Source: Cherax quadricarinatus
Lineage: Eukaryota > Arthropoda > Malacostraca > Decapoda > Parastacidae
Assembly (NCBI RefSeq): GCF_038502225.1
Contig: NC_091352.1
Location: 22,197,216 to 22,261,215 of the forward strand
Direction: 5' to 3'
Length of the DNA: 64,000 nucleotides
In this document: piece after piece, positions 10,598 to 21,641 of the stretch
How the letters are laid out: each line of letters opens with the position of its first letter
Position numbering within the stretch: the stretch's first letter is position 1
Position numbers and translations under genes: made by a program
The notes under the pieces: generated by a model
What the model saw: only the letters and a program-made list of their open reading frames with translations
Database searches by the model: none
What the model was told of the DNA's origin: nothing

Positions 10598-12170
10598 CTC
10601 ACCTAGTTGAGGTTGCAGGGGTCGAGTCCAAGCTCCTGGTCCCGCCTCTTCACTGGTCGCTACTAGGTCACTCTCCCTGAACCCTGAGCTTTATCATACC
10701 TCTGCTTAAAGCTGTGTATGGATCCTGCCTCCACTACATCGCTTCCCAAACTATTCCACTTCCTGACTACTCTGTGGCTGAAGAAATACTTCCTAACATC
10801 CCTGTGATTCATCTGTGTCTTCAACTTCCAACTGTGTCCCCTTGTTACTGTGTCCAATCTCTGGAACATCCTGTCTTTGTCCACCTTGTCAATTCCTCTC
10901 AGTATTTTGTATGTCGTTATCATGTCTCCCTATCTCTCCTGTTCTCCAGTGTCGTCAGGTTGATTTCCCTTAACCTCTCCTAGTAGGACATACCTCTTAG
11001 CTCTGGGACTAGTCTTGTTGCAAGCCTTTGCACTTTCTCTACTTTCTTTACGTGCTTGGCTAGGTGTGGGTTCCAAACAGGTGCCGCATACTCCAACATG
11101 GGCCTAACGTACACGGTGTACAGGGTCCTGAACGATTCCTTATTAAGATGTCGGAATGCTGTTCTGAGGTTTGCTAGGTGCCCGTATGCTGCAGCAGTTA
11201 TTTGGTTGATGTGCGCTTCAGGAGATGTGCCTGGTGTTATACTCACCCCAAGATCTTTTTCCTTGAGTGAGGTTTGTAGTCTCTGGCCCCCTATACTGTA
11301 CTCCGTCTGCGGTCTTCTCTGCCCTTCCCCAATCTTCATGACTGCACTTGGTGGGGTTAAACTCCAGGAGCCAATTGCTGGACCATGTGTGCAGCCTGTC
11401 CAGATCTCTTTGTAGTTCTGCCTGGTCTTTGATCAAATGAATTCTTCTCATCAACTTCACGTCATCTGCAAACAGGGACACTTCAGAGTCTATTCCTTCC
11501 GTCATGTCATTCACAAATACCAGAAATAGCACTGGTCCTAGGACTGACCCCTGTGGGACCCCGCTGGTCACAGGTGCTCACTCTGACACCTGGCTGCTGT
11601 CACCATGTCATAGAACTCTAGTAGGTTTGTGACACAGGATTTCCCATCCCTGAAATCATGTTGGCTGCTGCTGATGAGATCATTCCTTTCTAGGTGTTCC
11701 ACCACTCTTCTCCTGATAATCTTCTCCATGATTTTGCATACTATACATGTCAGTGACACTGGTCTGTAGTTTAGTGCTTCATGTCTGTCTCCTTTTTTAA
11801 AGATTGGGACTACATTTGCTGTCTTCCATGCCTCAGGCAATCTCCATGTTTCGATAGAGGTATTGAATATTGTTGTTATGGGTACACATAGTGCCTCTGC
11901 TCCCTCTCTCAGGACCCATGGAGAGATGTTATCCGGCCCCTTTGCCTTTGAGGTATCTAGCTCACTCAGAAGCCTCTTCTCTTCTTCCTCGGTTGTGTGT
12001 ACTGTGTCCAGCACATGGTGGTGTGCCCCACCTCTCCGTCTTTCTGGAGCCCCTTCTGTCTCCTCTATGAAGACTTCTTTGAATTTCTTGTTGAATTCCT
12101 CACATACATCACGGTCATTTCTTATTGCCTCTCCTCCTTCCTTCCTTAGCCTGATTACCTGATTACCTTA
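10598..12170 (-). pseudogene. CR1-like LINE ORF2 fragment: RT with internal deletion, C-terminus and 3' end
   Basis: Reading right to left: RT start 'ELDTSKAKGPDNISPWVLRE' (about 11950), 'FKKGDRHEALNYRPVSLTCI' (about 11790), then an internal deletion near 11580 removing the segment with the first catalytic Asp (present in other copies as 'DCKKAFDTVPHKRL'). It resumes at 'TSGVPQGSVLGPVLF' (11571) and 'SLFADDVKLMRR' (about 11470). The frame breaks again near 11340. The thumb-like 'MLEYAAPVWNPHLAKHVKKV' follows, with a GAG-to-TAG stop at about 10980, and the end is 'DVRKYFFSHRVVRKWNSLGS'. The noncoding 3' terminus ends in aggtgagtacacac. The wording is CR1/L2-group. Not functional. Confidence 0.85.
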
Positions 12171-12917
12171 GCTGTCTACGTAACATTGTCTATTGACCAG
12201 CCTGGTAACCACATAGTCCGTATAACATTGTCCATTGACCTGCCAGGTAATCAAATAGTCTGTGTAACATTGTGCGTTGACCAGCCAGGTACTGTGAATC
12301 TTGCCCCAGATACAGTGTTACACTGTTAAAAATTTCAAGTTGATCAAATAAGACATACTACACTTATAAACGAAAAATTTCGAGAAAAAATTTTTTTATT
12401 AAAAAAATTCTGAAAATAAGAAAGCCCTGTCTCGGAAAATTTAAAAACCCACTAAATTTTAGAAATATTTTTCATGTATTTTTTTATCTTTATTAATTTT
12501 GTTTTTAAAAAATAGCAAATTGCCAGGCATACTGGGCGAAATTAGTGTAAAAGTACTTATATTTAAGATATACCGGTCTTTAGGGTTTGAAGTCGAGCAG
12601 CAGAGCCATTCTCTAGTTATTACATGGGAAGCAATTTAATAAAATTTGCAAATTTAAATTTACACAGCTCGAAGTTAACACCAAGTTATCTTTTAACAAA
12701 GTAAATCAATGGTGAAAGTTTCAAGCCTATCAGAAAAGGAATTCTCCAGTGTGTGGTTTCAACGGTACCAAGCTTTTTTTTTTAATCATTTAAGTAAAAT
12801 TTCAACGTTGCATCTACTCAGACTAAACTTTAAGACATCATCATTCTTACACAAACGTAATAATTAGTATTTTGATCACACAGTATAACAGTGTGATCTG
12901 TGTATCTCTGTTGTTAT
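12171..12917. other. Short ~42-bp tandem repeat, then unassigned AT-rich DNA
   Basis: 12176-12290 holds about 2.7 copies of a unit starting 'taacattgtctattgacc'. 12291-12917 is AT-rich with no recognisable feature. Confidence 0.5.
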
Positions 12918-13058
12918 TGTGTACAACAGTGTGATCTTTGTAACTGTTGTTATTGTGTACACTAGTGTGATCTTCGTAACTGCTATTTTGTACACTAGTG
13001 TGATCTTTGTAACTGTTGTTACTGTGTACACTAGTGTGATCTTTCTATTATTACCTGG
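12918..13058. repeat. Left flank of the 'gtgtacactagtgtgat' minisatellite
   Basis: About four degenerate units of roughly 31-34 bp ending '(c)tagtgtgatctt', related to the large array at 13917-15225. The LINE fragment 13059-13895 lies between the two blocks. Confidence 0.8.
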
Positions 13059-13895
13059 AGTTTACCTGGAGAGAGTTCCGGGGGTCAACGCCCCCGCGGC
13101 CCGGTCTGTGACCAGGCCTCCTGGTGGATCAGAGCCTGATCAACCAGGCTGTTGCTGCTGGCTGCACGCAAACCAACGTACGAGCCACAGCCCGGCTGAT
13201 CAGGAACTGACTTTAGGTGTTTGTCCAGTGCCAGCTTGAAGACTGCCAGGGGTCTGTTGGTAATCCCCCCTTATGTGTCCTGGGAGGCAGTTGAACAGTC
13301 TCGGGCCCCTGACACTTATTGTATGGTCTCTTAACGTGCTAGTGACACCCCTGCTTTTCATTGGGGGGATGGTGCATCGTCTGCCAAGTCTTTTGCTTTC
13401 GTAGTGAGTGATTTTCGTGTGCAAGTTCGGTACTAGTCCCTCTAGGATTTTCCAGGTGTATATAATCATGTATCTCTCCCTCCTGCGTTCCAGGGAATAC
13501 AGGTTTAGGAACCTCAAGCGCTCCCAGTAATTGAGGTGTTTTATCTCCGTTATGCGCGCCGTGAAAGTTCTCTGTACATTTTCTAGGTCGGCAATTTCAC
13601 CTGCCTTGAAAGGGGCTGTTAGTGTGCAGCAATATTCCAGCCTAGATAGAACAAGTGACCTGATGAGTGTCATCATGGGCTTGGCCTCCCTAGTTTTGAA
13701 GGTTCTCATTATCCATCCTGTCATTTTTCTAGCAGATGCGATTGATACAATGTTATGGTCCTTGAAGGTGAGATCCTCCGACATGATCACTCCCAGGTCT
13801 TTGACGTTGGTGTTTCGCTCTATTTTGTGGCCAGAATTTGTTTTGTACTCTGATGAAGATTTAATTTCCTCATGTTTACCATATCTGAGTACATA
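13059..13895 (-). pseudogene. CR1/L2-group LINE ORF2 3' fragment within a minisatellite
   Basis: The minus-strand frame carries the RT thumb and post-RT region: 'NVKDLGVIMSEDLTFKDHN', 'ARKMTGWIMRTFKTREAKP', 'LENVQRTFTARITEIKHLNY' and 'RRRERYMIIYTWKILEGLVP', ending with 'STLRDHTISVRGPRLFNCLP'. This is a different family from the 16.8-25.9 kb LINEs, with only the same overall architecture. The noncoding 3' end reads ctccaggtaaactccaggtaa, a doubled 11-bp unit typical of LINEs with short tandem 3' tails. No palm motifs or endonuclease: 5'-truncated. Confidence 0.8.
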
Positions 13896-13916
13896 TTGAG
13901 TACACAAGTGTGTTAT

Positions 13917-15225
13917 TTCTGTTAAAGTGTACACTAGTGTGATATTTCTGTTAAAGTGTACACTAGTGTGATATTTCTGTTAAAGTGTACACTAGTGTGA
14001 TATTTCTGTTAAAGTGTACACTAGTGTGATATTTCTGTTAAAGTGTACACTAGTGTGATATTTCTGTTAAAGTGTACACTAGTGTGATATTTCTGTTAAA
14101 GTGTACACTAGTGTGATATTTCTGTTATTGTGTACACCAGTGTGATATTTCTGTTATTGTGTACACCAGTGTGATATTTCTGTTGTGTACACCAGTGTGA
14201 TATTTCTGTTATTGTGTACACCAGTGTGATATTTCTGTTATTGTGTACACCAGTGTGATATTTCTGTTATTGTGTACACTAGTGTGATATTTCTGTTAAA
14301 GTGTACACTAGTGTGATATTTCTGTTAAAGTGTACACTAGTGTGATATTTCTGTTAAAGTGTACACTAGTGTGATATTTCTGTTAAAGTGTACACTAGTG
14401 TGATATTTCTGTTAAAGTGTACACTAGTGTGATATTTCTGTTAAAGTGTACACTAGTGTGATATTTCTGTTAAAGTGTACACTAGTGTGATATTTCTGTT
14501 AAAGTGTACACTAGTGTGATATTTCTGTTATTGTGTACACCAGTGTGATATTTCTGTTATTGTGTACACCAGTGTGATATTTCTGTTGTGTACACCAGTG
14601 TGATATTTCTGTTATTGTGTACACCAGTGTGATATTTCTGTTATTGTGTACACCAGTGTGATATTTCTGTTATTGTGTACACTAGTGTGATATTTCTTTT
14701 ATTGTGTACACCAGTGTGATATTTCTGTTATTGTGTACACCAGTGTGATATTTCTGTTATTGTGTACACCAGTGTGATATTTCTGTTATTGTGTACACCA
14801 GTGTGATATTTCTGTTATTGTGCACACCAGTGTGATATTTCTGTTATTGTGTACACCAGTGTGATATTTCTGTTATTGTGTACACGAGTGTGATATTTCT
14901 GTTATTGTGTACACCAGTGTGATATTTCTGTTATTGTGTACACCAGTGTGATATTTCTGTTGTGTACACCAGTGTGATATTTCTGTTGTGTACACCAGTG
15001 TGATATTTCTGTTGTGTACACCAGTGTGATATTTCTGTTGTGTACACCAGTGTGATATTTCTGTTGTGTACACCAGTGTGATATTTCTGTTGTGTACACC
15101 AGTGTGATATTTCTGTTGTGTACACCAGTGTGATATTTCTGTTGTGTACACCAGTGTGATATTTCTGTTGTGTACACCAGTGTGATATTTCTGTTATTGT
15201 GTACACTAGTCTGAGCTGTGTATCT
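13917..15225. repeat. 26/29-bp minisatellite array with higher-order structure
   Basis: Units end in 'gtgtgatatttct' and come in three kinds: A (29 bp, gttaaagtgtacactag), B (29 bp, gttattgtgtacaccag) and C (26 bp, gttgtgtacaccag). The order A x7, B, B, C, B, B, B' is followed by A x8, B, B, C, B, B, B' (B' has actag). The array then changes to mostly B (14700-14960) and finally about ten C units. Open frames across it are artefacts of unit length. Confidence 0.95.
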
Positions 15226-15243
15226 TTGTTAGTATTGTGTATA

Positions 15244-15409
15244 TTATTATTATTATAATCAAGGGGGAAGCGCTAAACCCGGAAGATTATACAGCGCCTG
15301 GGGGGGGGGATGTGGAAGGCATTCAGGCTTAATTCGGGGAACTGGAGCACAGATCCAATTCCCTAAATCAAGAGCCCCTCACCAACATCAAGGAACCTTC
15401 CTTGAGGGG
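15244..15409 (-). mobile_element. 166-bp mini-element made of I-group LINE head and tail, 13-bp TSD
   Basis: The direct repeat agtattgtgtata at 15231-15243 and 15410-15422 bounds this insertion. Read on the minus strand its head ('ggtgaggggctcttgattta') resembles the 5' end of the I-group LINE at 39286 ('ggtgaagaggctcttggtct'). Its tail ('gcgctgtataatcttccggg', 'tttagcgcttcc', 'gattataataat') resembles the LINE's 3' end at 46346-46392. It has no coding capacity, so it would be a non-autonomous derivative using the LINE's machinery. Confidence 0.75.
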
Positions 15410-15422
15410 AGTATTGTGTATA

Positions 15423-15840
15423 ACAGCGTAAGATCTGCATTTGAGGTGTTACTGTGTATAACAATGTAATCTTTGTATCTGTTGTTACAGTGAATAACAA
15501 TGTGATAAATGTATTTATGTTGTTGCAGTGTATACAGTGTGATATATGTATCTATGTTGCTACAGTGAATAATAATGATATATGTATCTATGTTGTTACA
15601 GTGTATATAATGTGATATGTATCTATGTTGCTACAGTAAATAATAATGATATATGTATCTATGTTGCTACAGTGAATAATAATGATATATGTATATGTTG
15701 TTACAGTGTATACAGTGTGATGTATGTATCTATGTTGTTACAGTGAATAATAATATGATATATGTATTTCTGTTGTTACAGTGAATACAGTGTGATATAT
15801 GTAGTTGTTGCTACAGTGAATAATAATGTGATATATGTAC
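15423..15840. repeat. ~37-bp degenerate minisatellite
   Basis: About eleven imperfect units built around 'gttacagtgaataa' and 'tgatatatgtatctatgttg'. No coding content. Confidence 0.85.
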
Positions 15841-15964
15841 AACGCGATTTTTAGATCTACTTTTATTATTCAGTAGAGTGGAATATCTATATATTTTATT
15901 TCTATGTAAATATGTGGGTTCGTGTATATCTTTGTATAACCCTGATATACAGAGATATACAGCA

Positions 15965-16700
15965 GGGACAGAAGCATTGGTCAAAGTTGGTACCAGCAGT
16001 GACAGAATCACTGGTCACTAGTACTCTCAAAGTTGATGCCATCAGTGACAGAATCACTGGTCACTAGTACTCTCAAAGTTGGTGACAGCAGTGATAGAAT
16101 CACTGGTCACTAGTACTCTCAAAGTTGGTGCCAGCAGTGATAGAATTTCTAGTCACTAGTACTCTCAAAATTGATGCCATCAGTGACAGAATCACTGGTC
16201 ACTAGTTCTCTCAAAGTTGGTGCCAGCAGTGATAGAATTTCTGGTCACTAGTACTCTCAAAGTTGATGCCATCAGTGACAGAATCACTAGTCACTATTAC
16301 CCTCAAGATTGGAGCCAGCATTGACAGAATCACTGGCACTACTTCCCTCAAAGCTGGAGCTATCATTGATAGAATCACTGGAACTATCAATGACAGAATG
16401 ACTAGAATTCTCAAGACTGGAGCTAGCAGTGACAATCACTGGTCACTAGGATCCTCAAGGTTGGAACCAGCAGTGGCAGAATCACTGGTCGCTAGTATCC
16501 TAAAAGTTGGTGCTAGCAGTGACAGAAGCAGTAGGCACTAGTATCCTCAAGATAGAGCTATCAGTGACAGAATCACTGATCACTAGTAGTCTCAAGATTG
16601 AACACTGGTTTTTAAACACTCTCACCACTGTTGTTTAGACATTGTTATTTAGACACTCTGAAAACTGTTATTTAAACACTCTGAACACTGTTCTTTAAAA
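15965..16700. repeat. 46-bp minisatellite and adjoining ~23-bp repeat
   Basis: 15965-16590: about 13 imperfect copies of a 46-bp unit containing 'cactggtcactagtactctc' and 'cagtgacagaat'. 16600-16700: four or five degenerate units of 'aacactctgaacactgtt.ttta'. The open frame 16263-16541 is a by-product. Confidence 0.85.
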
Positions 16701-16791
16701 ACTGTGAACACTGTTTTTTTAAATCCTGTTAAAATCCCACAACTCTATAGGAATCACCGTCTGTATCTCGCTCTCTCGCGCGTGCACACAT

Positions 16792-16793
<2 letters not shown>

Positions 16794-16848
<55 letters not shown>
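16794..16848. repeat. (CA)n microsatellite immediately 5' of a CR1-like LINE
   Basis: Pure CA tract ending exactly where LINE-related sequence begins. The same arrangement recurs before other CR1-like fragments in this window. Confidence 0.95.
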
Positions 16849-16849
<1 letters not shown>

Positions 16850-18559
16850 GCAACGACCGAGAGGTATGTCAGGAGCTCAACACGAGATTTAAAGAAGTAT
16901 TTACAGTGGAAACCAGTAGGACTCCAGGAAATCAGAACAGGGGGGTACACCAGCAAGTGCTGGATGAGGTACATATAACCAAGGAGGAAGTGAAGAAGCT
17001 GCTATGCGAACTTGACACCTCAAAGGCGGTGGGACCAGACAACATCTCTCCGTGGGTCCTTAAAGAGGGAGCAGAGATATTGTGTGTGCCATTAACAATG
17101 ATCTTCAACACATCATTTGAAACTGGGCAACTCCCTGAGGTATGGAAGATGGCAAATGGAGTCCCAATTTTTAAAAAGGGAGACAGACATGAGGCACTAA
17201 ACTACAGACCTGTATCACTAACGTGTATAGTATGCAAGGTCATGGAGAAGATCATCAGGAGGAGAGTGGTGGAGCACCTGGAAAGAAACAAGTGTATAAT
17301 TGACAACCAGCATGGTTTCAGGGAAGGAAAATCCTGTGTCACAAACCTACTAGAGTTTTATGACAAGGTGACAGAAGTAAGACAAGAGAGAGAGAGGGGT
17401 GGATCGACTGCATTTTTTTGGACTGCAAAAAGGCCTTCGACACAGTTCCTCACAAGAGGTTACTGAAAAAGCTAGAAGATCAGGCACACATAACAGGAAA
17501 GGCACTGCAATGGATCAGAGAATACCTGACAGGGAGGCAACAACGAGTCATGGTACGTGACGAGGTGTCAGAGTGGGCGCTTGTGACAAGCGGGGTTCCA
17601 CAGGGGTCAGTCCTAGGACCTGTGCTGTTCTTGGTATATGAGAACGACATAACGGAAGGGATAGACTCAGAAGTGTCCTTGTTTGCAGATGATGTGAAGT
17701 TAATGAGAAGAATCAAATCGGATGAGGATCAGGCAGGACTACAAAGAGACCTGGACAGGCTGCAAGCCTGGTCCAGCAACTGGCTCCTTGAGTTTAACCC
17801 TGCCAAATGCAAAGTCATGAAGATTGGGGAAGGGCAAAGAAGACCGCAGACACAATATAGTTTAGATGGCCAAAGACTGCAAACCTCACTCAAGGAAAAA
17901 GATCTGGGGGTGAGTATAACACCGAGCATATCTCCTGAGGCGCACATAAATCAGATAACTGCTGCAGCATACGGGCGCCTGGAAAACCTACGGATAGCGT
18001 TCCGATACCTCAGTAAGGAGTCGTTCAAGACCCTGTATACCATTTACGTCAGGCCCATACTGGAGTATGCAGCACCAGTTTGGAATCCACACCTAGTCAA
18101 GCACGTCAAGAAATTAGAGAAAGTGCAAAGGTTTGCAACAAGACTAGTCCCAGAGCTACGGGGATTGTCCTACGAAGAAAGGTTGAGGGAAATCGGCCTG
18201 ACGACACTGGAGGCCAGGAGGGTCAGGGGAGACATGATAACGACATATAAAATACTGCGCGGAATAGACAAGGTGGACAAAGACAGGATGTTCCAGAGAT
18301 GGGACACAGACACAAGAGGTCACAATTGGAAGTTGAAGACTCAGATGAATCGAAGGGATGTTAGGAAGTATTTCTTCAGTCATAGAGTAGTCAAGTCATG
18401 GAATAGTCTAGAAAGTGAAGTAGTGGAGGCGGGAACCATACATAGTTTTAAGGCGAGGTATGATAAAGCTCATGTAGCAGGGAGAGAGAGGACCTAGTAG
18501 CAATCAGTGAAGAGGCGGGGCCAGGAGCTATGACTCGACCCCTGCAACCACAAATAGGT
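16849..18559 (+). pseudogene. CR1-like LINE ORF2: near-complete RT domain, C-terminus and 3' end
   Basis: Starts in the EN-RT linker ('DREVCQELNTRFKEVFTVET'), so it is 5'-truncated. RT motifs in order: 'LDTSKAVGPDNISPWVLKEG' (about 17010), 'KKGDRHEALNYRPVSLTC' (about 17180), 'HGFREGKSCVTNLLEF' (about 17320), a frameshift near 17400, 'DCKKAFDTVPHKRL' with the first catalytic Asp (17421), 'TSGVPQGSVLGPVLFLVY' (17585), 'SLFADDVKLM' with the catalytic pair (about 17678), and 'KEKDLGVSITPSISPEA' (about 17896). The frame runs open to the stop at 18497. A short 3' UTR follows, ending in aggtgagtacac and an A/CA-rich tail. The single frameshift makes it the best-preserved RT of this family here. Confidence 0.88.
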
Positions 18560-18612
18560 GAGTACACAAAAAAAAAAATACATACACAAACACACACACA
18601 CACACACGTATA

Positions 18613-18912
18613 TACACAAGGTGAACAAAGGCAAGATGTTCCAGAGACTGGACACAGCAACACGGGGACACAGTTGGAAGCTGAAGACACAGATGAATCA
18701 CAGGGATGTTAGGAAGTATTTCTTCAGCCACAGAGTAGTCAGGAAGTGGAACAGTTTAGGAAGCGATGTAGTGGAGGCAGGATCCATACATAGCTTTAAG
18801 CAGAGGTACGACAAAGCTAATGGTTCAGGGAGTGACCTAGTAGCGACCAGTGAAGAGGTGGGGGCCAGGAGTTTGGACTCGACCCCTGCAACCTCAACTA
18901 GGTGAGTACAAA
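18613..18912 (+). pseudogene. CR1-like LINE, strongly 5'-truncated 3' end
   Basis: Begins right after a (CA)n tract (18590-18612) with 'VNKGKMFQRLDTATRGHSW' and continues with 'DVRKYFFSHRVVRKWNSLGS' to a stop at about 18903; the 3' terminus is aactaggtgagtaca. It contains only the last roughly 100 codons of ORF2. It is closer in sequence to the copy at 10598-12170 than to its immediate neighbour. Confidence 0.85.
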
Positions 18913-19313
18913 CATGTAATAAGATCACAGTAAACAGCTCCTCGTTAATGTGAGAAATCACGACAACGCTTGAAATTTTTTTTTCACAGTGGTTGTTCTG
19001 CACATATAACCATATATATATTGCATTACATATGAATACGTTTATGAATACATAAAGATATGCACTCATACACAGGTATATACATAAGTATACCAGCTAA
19101 TACATGACCACATACATTATTCAATGTCTATATTTAATAATAGTTAACCAGGGTTGAAAATTTGAAGCCGATCGAATAGGGCGTTCTGAAGTGATGAATG
19201 AAAGCCTTCGAGGCAGTTAACAACAATTGTAACAACAGTAACAATAACAACGGAACCAACATTGGCAACAACAACAGTAACAATAACAAAGGTAAAAACA
19301 ACAATGGCAACAA
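18913..19313. other. Unassigned segment with a CAA/AAC-rich low-complexity stretch
   Basis: 18913-19198 has no recognisable feature. 19210-19320 is rich in 'aacaac', 'aataacaa' and 'ggcaac' steps. No coding evidence. Confidence 0.55.
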
Positions 19314-19392
19314 TACACAAATAACCCGCACATAAAAGAGAGAAGCTTACGACGACGTTTCGGTCCGACTTGGACCATTGACAAAGTTGTTA
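19314..19392 (-). ncRNA. Hammerhead-like motif, copy H1 (degenerate)
   Basis: The minus strand carries hairpin GGTCC-AAGTC-GGACC, then GAAAC, GTC and GTCG (core at 19350-19390). It is followed by the conserved tail 'atgtgcgggttatttgtgta' (two substitutions in the intervening segment). The segment before the hairpin is 'actttgtcaat', so the canonical CUGANGA is not intact; outer-helix pairing AAC/GTC is incomplete. Confidence 0.5.
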
Positions 19393-19442
19393 ATAACAAC
19401 AGCAACAGGGTGAGGAAGTGCGTCGAGAGTAATATTACTAGA

Positions 19443-19735
19443 GGTGGTACAAGATGAGACAAGGTGGTGCGTGGTATACTGTGTGTTGTGGTGTGGTGTT
19501 CTCTGTGTTGTGTGTATTGTGTGTTGTGATGTGTCTGGTGTGTTCTCTGTGTTCTGTGTTGTGGTATACTGTGGTGGTGTGTTGTGGCATTTTGTTGTGG
19601 TATGTTCTGTGTTGTGTTGTGCTGTGTCTTCTGGTGTGTTGTAATGGTATATTGTGGTGGTGTGATGTGGTGTGTTGTGTGTTGTGGTGTGTAGTGTGTT
19701 GTGGTATGTCGTGTATTATGATAGTGTGTTCGTAC
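19443..19735. repeat. GT-rich low-complexity DNA
   Basis: Long imperfect run of 'tgtgttgtggt' steps. Frames across it are artefactual. Confidence 0.9.
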
Positions 19736-19894
19736 CCAACTACCAAACCATCCATGCTATAATTTTTCCTCCACTGACCTCTACATCTTTTCCAACAATG
19801 ACATATTCATATTGAAAAAGCCATTTCTCAATAACCTCCAAGGCAATGACCATTTTTCAATACACAAATAACCCGCACATAGAAGAGAGGAGCT

Positions 19895-19936
19895 ACGACG
19901 ACGTTTCGGTCCGACTTGAACCATTTACAAAGTCAC
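19895..19936 (-). ncRNA. Hammerhead-like motif, copy H2
   Basis: Minus strand: outer helix GAC/GTC, then a 9-nt segment TTTGTAAAT, helix GGTTC-AAGTC-GGACC (one G-T wobble relative to H3), GAAAC, then GTC as a cleavage-triplet equivalent. Left arm of the palindromic element. Confidence 0.55.
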
Positions 19937-20066
19937 ACTAACGAAAAGGAGAGCAGGATGGGTATATATAAGCAGGAGGTGGTAGTAGTACTACCACCAC
20001 CACTACTACTACTACCACCTCCTGCCTATATATATCTACCCATCCTGCTCTCCTTTTCGTTAGTGT

Positions 20067-20104
20067 GACTTTGTAAATGGTCCAAGTCGGACCGAAACGT
20101 CGTC
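20067..20104 (+). ncRNA. Hammerhead-like motif, copy H3
   Basis: Outer helix GAC (20067-20069) with GTC (20102-20104). Helix II GGTCC (20079-20083) with GGACC (20089-20093), loop AAGTC. GAAA at 20094-20097, C-G step, then GTC ending at 20101, the preferred hammerhead cleavage triplet. The 9 nt between outer helix and helix II (TTTGTAAAT) deviate from CUGANGA, so activity is uncertain. Confidence 0.55.
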
Positions 20105-20169
20105 GTAGCTCCTCTCTTCTATGTGCGGGTTATTTGTGTATTTTGGGATGGCTATTGACCATTTTTCAA

Positions 20170-21640
20170 CTATGACAGAAACCGCTGATGATCTAATATT
20201 CATCTGGCCAACAGTGCAGAAACCTGAGGTAATTAATTACTGGATTCTTAAAATCAAAGTTTTGGTTAATCTTGGAATAGTGATTTTCCTGGTGCTCGAG
20301 AGGCACATGATTATAGTTGTGGAAAATGTTTTAAATGCAACAGAAGCCTGTTTTACGACATTAAATGGGAAAATCAACTAATCACACCTTCCATAATGGA
20401 ACTTTTGTGTCTGAGGCTACCTAGCAGACTTTCCATGGTGGAATTCATCGAGGGAACCACTTCCACCAACACGTTTCATCCGAGAATTTTTATGGGGCAA
20501 AACTCACACCCAAATGTTCCAGGGTGTGAGATTATTCAGTCGGTGATGGTTCTCGTAAAAAAGAGTCCAGAATTATTAAATTGATTTACCGAAGAATATT
20601 TGTTAAAAAATATGCAATTTTATATTTACAAATATAAATATATTTAGGAATATGCATGCATGTAAATATACAGGCAGAGAAATCGATACACAATTAGAAC
20701 AGTTTTTTGGTAAAAAAAAAAACAGATGCTGTAGACTCGGGATAAAATGCCTACTTGAAGCTCCTGGCACCACATATAAGCGTATTGTTTTCAACTCCTC
20801 CCGCTTATACTTATTACTTTTCCCATTATGTAATCTCATTATTTATGCTTCATTGAGATTAAATTAGGAACAATCTAGATTAAACGTTAAATAATGAGTA
20901 TATAATTCCTGGTATTACTTGCGATCGTTTAGAAACGGACATGTAAACCCGACAGAAAACGGTGACTAGCATGAAGAATGTTAATTGAAGTCTACGGGTA
21001 CCATCCGCCGCATTTCACTACTCGGGAGAATTAGGCTCTGTTATTTTCGCTGTTATTTCGTCCGGTCTTTTTAAATTTTTCCTCCGCTGTCTCAACCTGT
21101 CTTCTAATTTTCTTCCTATTCTCGTGGCATAATAATGGTTCGGCACATACGGTAGCTTCATCAGAGGTTCCCCTCAAGTTGAATACAAATAGGAACTGAC
21201 TCGCAAAATGCTAAGCAGACAGTGAAATGTATCTTCACACCGTGTGGAGCTGCATGACCCCCATGGGTTTAGCAATTCACGTGCAAAGTTATAATAAGTC
21301 TGATTCGTTGGCTACTTACGGGAATTAGGTTGTTGGTTTATTTGTACAGAACAAATTGGTAATGTATCTTTTATATATGTTAATATATATGTTTATATAT
21401 GTTAATATATATGTTAATATATATGTTGGTGTAGTAGGTTTTGTAGTGTAGTTTAAATGTACTGAACGAGTTTCATGATATATATTAAGTTAGCTACATA
21501 ATCGAATTAATTGACAATATTTTAGTCTCGATTTTCAAATTTTATAGAGGTTAATGCTTTTTATCTAATTTTTGTTAAAGTTCTTTTCTAACAACATTAA
21601 CATTCGTCTTGGGTATGATGACACAATATTCAGAACAAGT
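20170..21640. other. Unassigned DNA with two short unrecognised open frames
   Basis: The flanks of the palindromic element seem to belong together. Frames 20121-20381 and 20396-20584 show no domain I recognise and could be a decayed transposable-element gene. 20600-21600 is AT-rich, including a small 'atatatgttaat' repeat near 21375-21425. I see no RNA gene or regulatory signal that I can support. Confidence 0.4.
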
Positions 21641-21641
21641 G

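Larger units (their letters stand above)
19861..20155. mobile_element. Palindromic hammerhead-like element, 14-bp TSD
   Basis: 19859-20142 is a near-perfect inverted repeat of about 284 bp (centre near 20000, in 'ggtggtagtagta'/'ctaccaccacc'). The insertion is bounded by tgaccatttttcaa at 19847-19860 and 20156-20169. Each arm carries the same hammerhead-like hairpin (copies H2 and H3). The inner ends of the arms show 'tatatataagcagg'/'cctgcctatatata'. No ORF or RT is present, so it is non-autonomous. Confidence 0.85.

Noticed and set aside
14873..15206. Minus-strand frames reading (YTTEISHWCTQQKYH)-type repeats
   Set aside because: 26/29-bp minisatellite read through; identical DNA units and overlapping frames.
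13917..15225. CRISPR-like array
   Set aside because: Units are contiguous without unique spacers; a eukaryotic minisatellite.
19438..19762. Frames over GT-rich DNA on both strands
   Set aside because: Low-complexity artefact.
20121..20584. Small host genes at 20121-20381 and 20396-20584
   Set aside because: The first overlaps the palindromic element at its start and neither has recognisable motifs or homologues within the window.
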